Assembly: GCA_047971685.1 (NCBI GenBank)
Contig: JBKDZW010000169.1
Location: 1-6,200 of the forward strand
Length of the DNA stretch: 6,200 nt
Reading direction: 5' to 3'
Origin: JAJXWB01 sp047971685
Lineage (GTDB): Bacteria; Pseudomonadota; Alphaproteobacteria; Rhizobiales; Beijerinckiaceae
The notes below the pieces were generated by a model. It saw only the letters and a program-made list of their open reading frames with translations, had not been told where the DNA came from and did no database searches. The translations under genes were made by a program, and so were the position numbers. Positions 1-5,104 of this stretch are shown one piece after another; the first letter of the stretch is position 1, and each line of letters begins with the position of its first letter.

Positions 1-722
1 ACAAACAGCCGCTTGCGGTCAGAATGTGTGGCAAGCGTCGAGCCATTTCCCGGCAGTGAAAGCCCCAGCGCTTCAGTCAGACAGTTCATCGAATTCGCCG
101 TGAACATGCCGGAGCACGATCCGCAGGTCGGGCAGGCAGCTTCTTCGACGGCAGCAACTTCTGCATCGCTATAGTGGTCATCAGCCGCCATCACCATCGC
201 ATCCACGAGGTCCAGCGCCTGAAGCTTGCCCTTGACCAGTGCCTTGCCGGCTTCCATCGGCCCGCCCGAAACAAACACCGCCGGGATGTTCAGCCGCATC
301 GCGGCGTTCAGCATGCCGGGCGTGATCTTGTCGCAATTGGAAATGCACACCATCGCGTCGGCGCAATGGGCGTTGACCATATATTCGACGCTGTCGGCGA
401 TGATTTCGCGCGAGGGCAGCGAATAGAGCATGCCGTCATGGCCCATGGCGATGCCGTCGTCGACAGCAATCGTGCTGAACTCCTTGGCGACGCCGCCGGC
501 GGCCTCCACCTCGCGCGCCACCATCTGGCCGAGATCTTTCAAATGCACGTGACCGGGCACGAATTGCGTGAAGGAATTGACGATGGCGATGATCGGCTTG
601 CCGAAATCGCCGTCCTTCATGCCTGTGGCGCGCCAAAGGCCGCGCGCGCCGGCCATGTTGCGGCCGTGGGTGGTGGTGCGGGAGCGATAAGCGGGCACGG
701 GCGGGGCCTTCCATTCTGGCAT
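1..722 (-). CDS. ilvD: Dihydroxy-acid dehydratase, N-terminal ~240 residues (gene runs off the left edge)
   Basis: Catalyses dehydration of 2,3-dihydroxy-3-methyl(iso)valerate to the 2-keto acid, the third common step of isoleucine/valine synthesis, in the cytosol. The translation is unmistakably IlvD of the E. coli type: YRSRTTTHGRNMAGARG (residues ~12-28), NSFTQFVPGHVHL (~49-61), VDDGIAMGH (~87-95), SNCDKITPG (~128-136) and CPTCGSCSGMFTANSMNCL (~197-215). C130 of CDKxxPG and C203 of GSCSGM are the expected Fe-S ligands; D131 and K132 belong to the Mg site. The third cysteine used by 2Fe-2S plant-type DHADs is replaced by the FVPGH stretch, as in E. coli-type enzymes. About 240 of roughly 610 residues are present, with no internal stop. 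The ATG at 722 has AAAAGGAG eight bases upstream. It gives a short extension (MPEWKAPP) relative to usual homologues that begin M-PAYRS. A GTG at 698, eight bases after GGAAGG, would give exactly the usual start and is a real alternative. Confidence 0.97.
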   Translation of the reverse strand, partial: MPEWKAPPVPAYRSRTTTHGRNMAGARGLWRATGMKDGDFGKPIIAIVNSFTQFVPGHVHLKDLGQMVAREVEAAGGVAKEFSTIAVDDGIAMGHDGMLYSLPSREIIADSVEYMVNAHCADAMVCISNCDKITPGMLNAAMRLNIPAVFVSGGPMEAGKALVKGKLQALDLVDAMVMAADDHYSDAEVAAVEEAACPTCGSCSGMFTANSMNCLTEALGLSLPGNGSTLATHSDRKRLF

Positions 723-730
723 GTCAGGCG

Positions 731-738
731 CTCCTTTT
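731..738 (-). promoter_or_regulatory. Ribosome binding site of ilvD (supports the ATG at 722)
   Basis: On the minus strand AAAAGGAG lies eight bases before the ATG at 722. This is a good Shine-Dalgarno match and the main reason for choosing the longer ilvD start over the in-frame GTG at 698, which has the weaker GGAAGG at about the same spacing. Confidence 0.6.
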
Positions 739-785
739 ATTGCCTTGCCCGCCCCGCGCCAAGGTCTCCGGCGCCGGCAAACCGG

Positions 786-825
786 CATGTTGGGACTTGC
801 CTTAACATGTTGGGACTTGCCTTAA
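786..825. repeat. Perfect 20-bp tandem duplication in the ilvD upstream region
   Basis: The unit catgttgggacttgccttaa occurs at 786-805 and again, immediately and without mismatch, at 806-825. The junction creates the palindrome AACATGTT (804-811). It lies 64-103 bp upstream of the ilvD ATG and about 180 bp upstream of the small gene at 1005, so it is in non-coding DNA between divergent genes. Each copy contains TTGGGA and TTGCCT hexamers that resemble -35 elements on the plus strand. It could be a duplicated operator or promoter element, or simply a recent slippage duplication. The sequence alone does not decide. Confidence 0.85.
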
Positions 826-844
826 GCTGTGCATGCCCTATCTT
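817..844 (+). promoter_or_regulatory. Candidate sigma-70-like promoter overlapping the second repeat copy
   Basis: TTGCCT (817-822), a 16-base spacer and TATCTT (839-844) form a possible -35/-10 pair reading toward the small gene at 1005. TTTATA (843-848) is another possible -10 but with a 20-base spacer. The -35 falls inside the tandem repeat. A start near 850 would leave an untranslated leader of about 150 bases. The hexamers match the consensus only moderately, so this is a weak call. Confidence 0.25.
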
Positions 845-992
845 TATAGGACATCTGACAGGCGCCGGCGGCGATGGGCGCGCTGCGAAACTGGCTATAG
901 CCCTGTTTTCGCATGCAGAGCGCGTCCCAGACCAGAACTCGATTGTCCCGGTGAATTGTCCTCGATTGGGCAAGTCCTGCCGGGTGCGACCG

Positions 993-1000
993 AAGGAGGG
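993..1000 (+). promoter_or_regulatory. Strong ribosome binding site deciding the start of the 66-aa gene
   Basis: AAGGAGGG with four bases between its last G and the ATG at 1005 (five from the GGAGG core). It fixes the start of the small gene within a much longer open frame and is direct evidence that the small gene is translated. Confidence 0.75.
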
Positions 1001-1004
1001 TCAG

Positions 1005-1205
1005 ATGGGCCAGGCCATGCAACAGGAAAGCGCCATCGAGCGGCGCCCTTATGAAGTGCGTGTGGATGGCGCGCCGCGCGGCGCATTCCGCGATGTGCGC
1101 GATGCGATTTCCTCGGCGCGGATCAAGAAACGCGAACGGCCCGGCGCGCTCGTCGGCGTGGCCGATGTAACGACCGGCCAGTTCCTGTTCGAGATCGAAG
1201 TCTAG
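1005..1205 (+). CDS. Small conserved-looking protein of unknown function, 66 aa
   Basis: Not recognised as a named family. The start ATG at 1005 is preceded by AAGGAGGG (993-1000), an almost ideal ribosome binding site, which separates this gene from the longer open frame upstream that is merely antisense to ilvD. The protein starts MGQAMQQESAIERRPYEVRV and ends LFEIEV. It has a short charged N-terminus, a basic, helix-prone centre (residues ~27-44, FRDVRDAISSARIKKRER) and two beta-prone stretches: YEVRVDG (16-22), and VGVADVTTGQFLFEIEV from residue 50 to the end. This beta-helix-beta layout looks like a small compact cytosolic domain. There is no signal peptide, membrane segment, cysteine or obvious catalytic motif. 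An intrinsic terminator follows 20 bases after the stop, so it is probably a single-gene transcript. A role in nucleic-acid binding from the basic helix would be a guess only. Confidence 0.8.
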   Translation: MGQAMQQESAIERRPYEVRVDGAPRGAFRDVRDAISSARIKKRERPGALVGVADVTTGQFLFEIEV

Positions 1206-1225
1206 GAACGCTCGTCGCGAAGAAG

Positions 1226-1252
1226 TCGCGAAGAAGATGTCTTCGCGATTTT
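1226..1252 (+). terminator. Rho-independent terminator after the 66-aa gene
   Basis: TCGCGAAGA (1226-1234) pairs perfectly with TCTTCGCGA (1240-1248) around the five-base loop AGATG, giving a 9-bp GC-rich stem followed directly by TTTT (1249-1252). It starts 20 bases after the stop at 1205. The 5' arm is part of an 11-bp tandem direct repeat gtcgcgaagaa (1214-1224 and 1225-1235), so a second, longer-looped hairpin using 1215-1223 is also possible. The U-tract is short. Confidence 0.7.
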
Positions 1253-1371
1253 CGCGGGGGCCGTCATGTCTGAGCCGACAGGAACAGGACGCGAAGAAGC
1301 CCCCGCACGGAACAACGGGCGAGAAAAACAGGCCCGAAAAAACAGACCAGAGACAAATCAGGTCAGAGGGA

Positions 1372-1899
1372 ATGGAGCCCGACGAAAGCAGCCATGGCGA
1401 ATTCGCATCCGATAGCGAACTCGCATCCATGCTGGAGCGTCGGCGCATCGAAGCCGAAATCCTGCATCACGTCTATGAGACCGTAAAAGCGGCGCATGGC
1501 GTGGCGAAGGCCCGGCGCATCGTTGGAGAAAGCGTGCGGCGCTCGGCGCTTGCACAAGGGCAGACCATGGCCGCAGCGCAAAAGGCTGCGGCCCATGGCG
1601 ATGCGCCGGGGCTCGCGGGCTTCGTGGCCATTCAGCCGCTCTGGACGCGCGGCGGCGCGCTGGAAATCGAATTGCGCGAAAAATCCGACACGGTTTTCGC
1701 CTTCGACGTGAAGCGCTGCCGTTACGCGGAAATGTATCGCGACATGGGCCTCGCCGAAATCGGCCCCCTGCTCTCCTGCCAGCGCGACGCGGTTTTCTGC
1801 GAGGGCTTCGATCCCCGTCTCAAGTTCTCGCGCACACAGACCATCATGCAGGGCGCAAGTCATTGCGACTTCCGATACGAGCGCAAGGACGAACCCTGA
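1372..1899 (+). CDS. L-2-amino-thiazoline-4-carboxylate (ATC) hydrolase-family protein, 175 aa
   Basis: Resembles the ATC hydrolase family (Pfam ATC_hydrolase), named for the Pseudomonas enzyme that opens the thiazoline ring of L-ATC to carbamoyl-cysteine on the route to L-cysteine. Most family members in other bacteria have no tested substrate. Visible family features are an N-terminal helix region (RRRIEAEILHHVYETVKAAHG, residues ~23-43), then KARRIVGESVRRSALAQG (~46-63), and the diagnostic C-terminal half: DVKRCRYAEMYRDMGLAEIG (~112-131), LLSCQRDAVFCEGFDPRL (~133-150), and FSRTQTIMQGASHCDFRY (~152-169). C116, C136, D139, R154, Q156 and C165 are likely active-site or structural positions. 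Start: ATG 1372 with AGG/GAGGG just upstream. An earlier in-frame ATG at 1237 is rejected because it lies in the loop of the preceding terminator. No signal peptide, so cytosolic. No atcA- or atcC-like partner is obvious beside it. Convergent with the thioesterase across 27 bp. Confidence 0.82.
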   Translation: MEPDESSHGEFASDSELASMLERRRIEAEILHHVYETVKAAHGVAKARRIVGESVRRSALAQGQTMAAAQKAAAHGDAPGLAGFVAIQPLWTRGGALEIELREKSDTVFAFDVKRCRYAEMYRDMGLAEIGPLLSCQRDAVFCEGFDPRLKFSRTQTIMQGASHCDFRYERKDEP

Positions 1900-1900
1900 C

Positions 1901-1933
1901 GGATTGCCCCGCAGCGCCGGAAGCGCTCAATCC
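1901..1933. terminator. Possible bidirectional terminator hairpin between convergent genes
   Basis: GGATTG (1901-1906) can pair with CAATCC (1928-1933), and AGCGC (1913-1917) with GCGCT (1923-1927) around the loop CGGAA, with a six-base bulge (1907-1912) on the 5' side. It fills the 27-bp gap between the ATC-hydrolase stop and the thioesterase stop and includes the latter's stop codon. There is only a pyrimidine-rich stretch (TTCTTC) downstream on the plus strand and no good U-tract in the other direction, so termination is uncertain. Confidence 0.35.
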
Positions 1934-2367
1934 TTCTTCAAATGTCGCAACATGGCGGTCGAACTTGCGCGCGCGATCAGATCGTCATTCTCGTTGCGCA
2001 ATTCGCCTTCGAGAAAGGCGATGTTGCGGCCCCATTTCTCGACCCAGCCATAGGAGCGGTAGGGGCCGGGATGGGCGGCGGCCAGAAAGCTCACCTTGAT
2101 TTCCAGACTGGGCACGCCGACCGTGAATGCGGATTTTGCGATGCAGGCATGCGCCATCGCGGAATCGATCCAGCCCGTGACAATGCCGCCCTGCACGATC
2201 CCGCCTTTGGGATTGCCCGCGATCGAATGACAATGGCGCGCCTCGGCCATCCAGTGCATGGTCGCGCGCGAAAGCGCCTTGTCATAGGCCACGACCCGCC
2301 CGCCCAGCGTTTCCATCACGGGCTGACGCGAATGTGTAAAGGCCGCCATTATTTCTTCTTCCGTCAC
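1927..2367 (-). CDS. PaaI-family hotdog-fold thioesterase, 146 aa
   Basis: Predicted acyl-CoA thioesterase of the PaaI/4HBT hotdog superfamily, hydrolysing an acyl-CoA thioester to free acid and CoA. The substrate is not predictable. The length is typical. Family signs are LGGRVVAYD (residues ~21-29), ATMHWMAEARHCH (~35-47), the central segment GGIVQGGIVTGWIDSAMAHA (~55-74), PSLEIKVSFLAAAHPGP in the next strand, and a C-terminal LIARASSTAMLRHLKK. In the usual pattern HGG..a.laD, the first position is Q59 rather than His, and D68 is the likely catalytic acid. Start: the GTG at 2367 has AAGAGGG with six bases spacing, whereas the ATG at 2349 (six codons later) has only a weak purine run before it. 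The ATG start, giving 140 aa, remains possible. It is divergent from the amidohydrolase gene (151 bp apart) and convergent with the ATC-hydrolase gene. No signal peptide or membrane segment. Confidence 0.88.
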   Translation of the reverse strand: MTEEEIMAAFTHSRQPVMETLGGRVVAYDKALSRATMHWMAEARHCHSIAGNPKGGIVQGGIVTGWIDSAMAHACIAKSAFTVGVPSLEIKVSFLAAAHPGPYRSYGWVEKWGRNIAFLEGELRNENDDLIARASSTAMLRHLKKD

Positions 2368-2518
2368 CCGACACCCTCTTGGCTTGCAACTTTCAAATAT
2401 TGTCCGCGAACATTCTCGCCGTTCCCCGCGCCGGCGACAATTGCGCGCGCATGGCCTCAGCCCGCCTTGGCGCGCAGGGCGACCTCGCGCATAATCGACA
2501 GAAAGACGGGAAAGCTCA
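2368..2518. other. Divergent intergenic region between thioesterase and amidohydrolase genes
   Basis: This 151-bp gap must hold the promoters for both divergent genes unless they are transcribed from further away. An AT-richer patch at 2385-2402 (TTGCAACTTTCAAATATTG) stands out from the surrounding GC-rich DNA and is the likeliest place for promoter elements. I could not assign a convincing -35/-10 pair on either strand. No coding signal of its own is evident. Confidence 0.4.
2374..2380 (-). promoter_or_regulatory. Ribosome binding site favouring the GTG start of the thioesterase
   Basis: AAGAGGG on the minus strand ends six bases before the GTG at 2367. It is a much better match than anything before the downstream ATG at 2349, and so decides the start. 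Confidence 0.5.
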
Positions 2519-4159
2519 ATGCTTACGACCATTTATCGCGCGCGAAAAATCATCACCATGAATCCGGCGCGGCCGGTTGCAAGCCATGTGGCTGTGCGCG
2601 AGGGGCGCATTCTCGGCGCAGGAACGCTCGAGGAGCTGACGGGCTGGGGCAAACACCGCATTGACGACTGCTTCGCCGACCTCGTGCTGATGCCCGGCCT
2701 GATCGAAGGCCACAGCCACGCCTTCGAGGGCGCCGTCTGGCGGTATATCTATTGCGGCTGGTTCGACCGCATCGCGCCCGACGGCAAGACCTGGACGGGA
2801 TTGCGTTCGCTCGATGGCGTGATCGCCCGCCTCGCCGAACAGGAAAAAATGCTCGCTCAAGCGGACGCGCCGCTCACCGGCTGGGGCCTCGATCCCATCT
2901 ATTTCGACAACAAACGCATGACGCGCGAAGACCTCGACAGCGTTTCCAAAGACCGCCCCATCGGCGTGATGCATGCGAGCTTTCATATTCTCAACGTAAA
3001 CACCAGGGCGCTGAAGGCCGCTGGCCTCCTGCGCACCGGCATCAACCATCCCGGCGTGCCGCTTGGCCGCGACGGCCTGCCGACCGGCGAAATGAAGGGG
3101 CCGGACGCGCAGGCCATGGTGGCGGCGCAGGTCGGCCTCGATCGCGCGATGATGTCCGGCGACGAGCGCGGCTTGCGCGATTTTGCACGCCTGTGCGTGC
3201 GCAAGGGCGTGACGACGGCGACCGATCTCGCCAATCCCCTGCCGCCCGACGCCGTCGCCATGATGTTGCGCGTAACCGGCAACGACAGCTATCCCGCGCG
3301 AATTGTGCCGCTGCGCCGCTACCACAGCGACGATGCGCGCGCAGCCGTCGAGGCGGCCGCCGCCCTGGGCGGGCAATCGACCGACCGCCTGCGGTTCGGC
3401 TGCCTCAAGATTGTCGTGGACGGCTCGATCCAGGGGTTTTCGGCCCGCCTGCGCTGGCCCGTCTATTACAATGGCGCTCCCAACGGCCTCTGGTATGTGC
3501 CGCCTGAACGCCTGGCGCAAGCGCTCGAGGCCGCGTTGCAGACGGGCGTGCTCGTCCATTGCCACACCAATGGCGACGAGGCGACCGAACTCGTGCTCGA
3601 CACAATGGAGGCGGCGTTGCGCAAACATCCCTCGCCCGACCACCGCTTCACCCTCCAGCATTGCCAGCTTGCCGATCGCGCGCAATTGCGCCGCGCCGCC
3701 CGCCTCGGCATGTGCGTCAATCTCTTTCCCAACCACCACTATTACTGGGGCGACGAACATTATCGCCTGACAGTCGGCCCCGAGCGCGCAACGCGCATGA
3801 ACGCCTGCCGCACAGCGCTCGATTGCGGCGTGCCGCTGGCCATTCATTCCGATGCCCCGGTCACGCCATTGGGGCCGCTGTTTACCGCCTGGTGCGCCGT
3901 CAACCGCCTGACAGCCAGCGGCCGCACGCTGGGCGAAGCCGAGAAGATCACCGTAGACGAAGCCTTGCGCGCGATCACCCTCGGCGCCGCCTGGACCTTG
4001 AAACTCGACGGCGAACTCGGCTCGATCGAAACCGGCAAGCACGCAGATTTCGCAATCCTCGAAGACGATCCAGAAACCATCAGCGGCGACAGGCTGAAGG
4101 ACGTGCGCATCTGGGGCACGGTGCAGGGCGGGCGCATTTTTGAAGCGGCCGGGATTTGA
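2519..4159 (+). CDS. Metal-dependent amidohydrolase, amidohydrolase-3 / YtcJ-like family, 546 aa
   Basis: Predicted cytosolic hydrolase of the amidohydrolase superfamily, amidohydrolase-3 group (YtcJ, N-substituted formamide deformylase NfdA and relatives). Substrate unknown, probably a C-N bond of an amide or similar. Domains: an N-terminal beta-sandwich strand set (residues 1-58, TIYRARKIITMNP then VAVREGRILGAG), the TIM barrel, and return of the sandwich at the C-terminus (GSIETGKHADFAILEDDP, ~501-518). Metal-site residues are all present: HSH at 65-67 in LIEGHSHAFEG, the candidate bridging lysine K297 in LKIVVDGS, H349 in VHCHTNGDEA, H381 in LQHCQ, and D445 in HSDAPVTP. The length fits the family. 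No signal peptide. Start: ATG 2519 with only a weak GGGAAAG upstream; the next ATG (codon 14) would cut into the first strand. A COG0523 GTPase follows 13 bp after the stop, so the two are probably cotranscribed. Confidence 0.92.
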   Translation: MLTTIYRARKIITMNPARPVASHVAVREGRILGAGTLEELTGWGKHRIDDCFADLVLMPGLIEGHSHAFEGAVWRYIYCGWFDRIAPDGKTWTGLRSLDGVIARLAEQEKMLAQADAPLTGWGLDPIYFDNKRMTREDLDSVSKDRPIGVMHASFHILNVNTRALKAAGLLRTGINHPGVPLGRDGLPTGEMKGPDAQAMVAAQVGLDRAMMSGDERGLRDFARLCVRKGVTTATDLANPLPPDAVAMMLRVTGNDSYPARIVPLRRYHSDDARAAVEAAAALGGQSTDRLRFGCLKIVVDGSIQGFSARLRWPVYYNGAPNGLWYVPPERLAQALEAALQTGVLVHCHTNGDEATELVLDTMEAALRKHPSPDHRFTLQHCQLADRAQLRRAARLGMCVNLFPNHHYYWGDEHYRLTVGPERATRMNACRTALDCGVPLAIHSDAPVTPLGPLFTAWCAVNRLTASGRTLGEAEKITVDEALRAITLGAAWTLKLDGELGSIETGKHADFAILEDDPETISGDRLKDVRIWGTVQGGRIFEAAGI

Positions 4160-4160
4160 C

Positions 4161-4165
4161 GAGGG
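4161..4165 (+). promoter_or_regulatory. Ribosome binding site deciding the GTG start of the CobW-like GTPase
   Basis: GAGGG lies seven bases before the GTG at 4173. The alternative in-frame start is a TTG at 4140 inside the amidohydrolase gene. It would add 11 residues with no family similarity, although a GGGCGGG run lies upstream of it. Confidence 0.55.
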
Positions 4166-4172
4166 CGATCCC

Positions 4173-5081
4173 GTGCAAAAGCCTGCGACCCTGATTTCCG
4201 GTTATCTGGGCGCCGGCAAGACGACGCTGGTCAATCATCTCCTGCGCCATGCGGCGGGGCGGCGCATTGCCGTCGCGGTCAACGAGTTCGGCGCGCTGCC
4301 CATCGACGCGGACCTGATCGAGCAGGCTTGCGGCGAAGTGCTGACGCTTGCCGGCGGCTGCATCTGCTGCTCCTTCGGCGACGATCTGACGTCGGGCCTG
4401 CGGGCGCTTTCGGAACGCAACGACATCGACTGCATATTGATCGAGACCAGCGGCGTGGCGCTTCCCGGCGCCGTCGTGCGCACGCTTGGCCTCATTGCCG
4501 GCCTTGCGCATGAGGCGACGTTGGTTGTGCTCGATGCGGAAAGCGCACGAAAACGCGCGCGCGACAAATATCTCGCCGATACGATTTTGCGGCAATTGGC
4601 GGAAGCCGATCTCGTCGTGCTCAACAAGACCGATCTCGTCGATGCGCAAAGGCGCTGCGATCTCCGCGATTGGCTGGCCACGACCGCGCCGCGCGCGAAA
4701 ATCGTGGAGACGGAATTTGGCGCGCTCGCGCCGGAGATCGCCTTCGACGCCTATATGCCGAGCGCCTTCGCCGCCGATGCGCCGGCATCGGGCCACCAAG
4801 GCGCACGGCCGCAGGCCGAGGTTTTCGCGCTATCGGGGAGAACGGACGTAGCGCGTCTTGCGGCGTTCCTTGCCGACGACGCCACGGGCCTCGTGCGCGC
4901 AAAAGGCTTTCTGCAAGATACCGGTGGCGCATGGCGGCTGTTGCAGGTCGTCGGCAAGCGCGCCGCCGTCACGCCAGCCCGCGCGCCGCGCGAAAACAGG
5001 GCGTCTCTCGTCTGCATCGCCCATGGCGCGCCGTTTTCGCGCGAGGCGATCGCCGCATTTCTTCGGGAAAATTCGACCTGA
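4173..5081 (+). CDS. CobW/COG0523-family GTPase, putative metallochaperone, 302 aa
   Basis: G3E-family P-loop GTPase of the CobW/COG0523 group, whose studied members (CobW, YeiR, ZNG1, nitrile hydratase activators) couple GTP hydrolysis to metal delivery or insertion. Seen, counted from the GTG start: Walker A in GYLGAGKTTL (10-19), the switch region VAVNEFGALPID (34-45), the hallmark metal-binding GCICC (62-66), Walker B region CILIETSGVALPG (87-99), and the guanine-specificity motif NKTDLV (151-156). The C-terminal part contains a shortened CobW_C-like domain (VRAKGFLQDTGGAWRLLQVVG). It lacks the histidine-rich stretch many Zn-handling members carry, so metal preference is open. Start: GTG 4173 with GAGGG upstream, 13 bp after the amidohydrolase stop. 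This implies cotranscription and suggests the neighbouring metalloenzyme as client (inference). Cobalamin synthesis is less likely, as no cob genes adjoin. The stop is 23 bp from the stop of the convergent EAL gene. Confidence 0.93.
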   Translation: MQKPATLISGYLGAGKTTLVNHLLRHAAGRRIAVAVNEFGALPIDADLIEQACGEVLTLAGGCICCSFGDDLTSGLRALSERNDIDCILIETSGVALPGAVVRTLGLIAGLAHEATLVVLDAESARKRARDKYLADTILRQLAEADLVVLNKTDLVDAQRRCDLRDWLATTAPRAKIVETEFGALAPEIAFDAYMPSAFAADAPASGHQGARPQAEVFALSGRTDVARLAAFLADDATGLVRAKGFLQDTGGAWRLLQVVGKRAAVTPARAPRENRASLVCIAHGAPFSREAIAAFLRENST

Positions 5082-5104
5082 CAGAAAACGCGGGCTGACA
5101 GAAA

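Noticed and set aside
735..763. TTGGCG-N17-TAAAAG on the minus strand as an ilvD promoter
   Set aside because: The spacing is right but the -10 would overlap the ribosome binding site, which could then not be in the transcript.
938..968. Short direct repeat ctcgattg (938-945 and 961-968) upstream of the 66-aa gene
   Set aside because: Eight bases, unaccompanied by symmetry or promoter-like elements; too short to distinguish from chance.
174..1004. Long plus-strand open frame leading into the 66-aa gene
   Set aside because: Most of it is antisense to ilvD and the rest covers the intergenic tandem repeat. The strong ribosome binding site at 993-1000 marks the real start at 1005.
1237..1371. 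N-terminal extension of the ATC-hydrolase gene from the ATG at 1237
   Set aside because: That ATG is in the loop of the intrinsic terminator, and the extra 45 residues are low-complexity polar sequence unlike the family.
1266..1415. 49-codon frame beginning ATGTCTGAGCCG in the gap before the ATC-hydrolase gene
   Set aside because: Only polar, biased residues, and it overlaps the start of the ATC-hydrolase gene in another frame. The upstream G-run is not a convincing ribosome binding site, so there is no independent support.
822..1448. 208-codon minus-strand open frame
   Set aside because: It runs through the small gene, its terminator and an intergenic region with no family resemblance and no good start signal.
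2516..4042. 508-codon open frame on the minus strand opposite the amidohydrolase
   Set aside because: It is antisense to a clear amidohydrolase with intact motifs. Its translation is a low-complexity Ala/Gly/Arg/His composition with no recognisable domain, typical of shadow frames in GC-rich DNA.
5078..5104. Direct repeat ctgacagaaa at 5078-5087 and 5095-5104 between the GTPase and EAL genes
   Set aside because: Only 10 bp, with one copy covering the GTPase stop codon. No hairpin or known site; plausibly chance.
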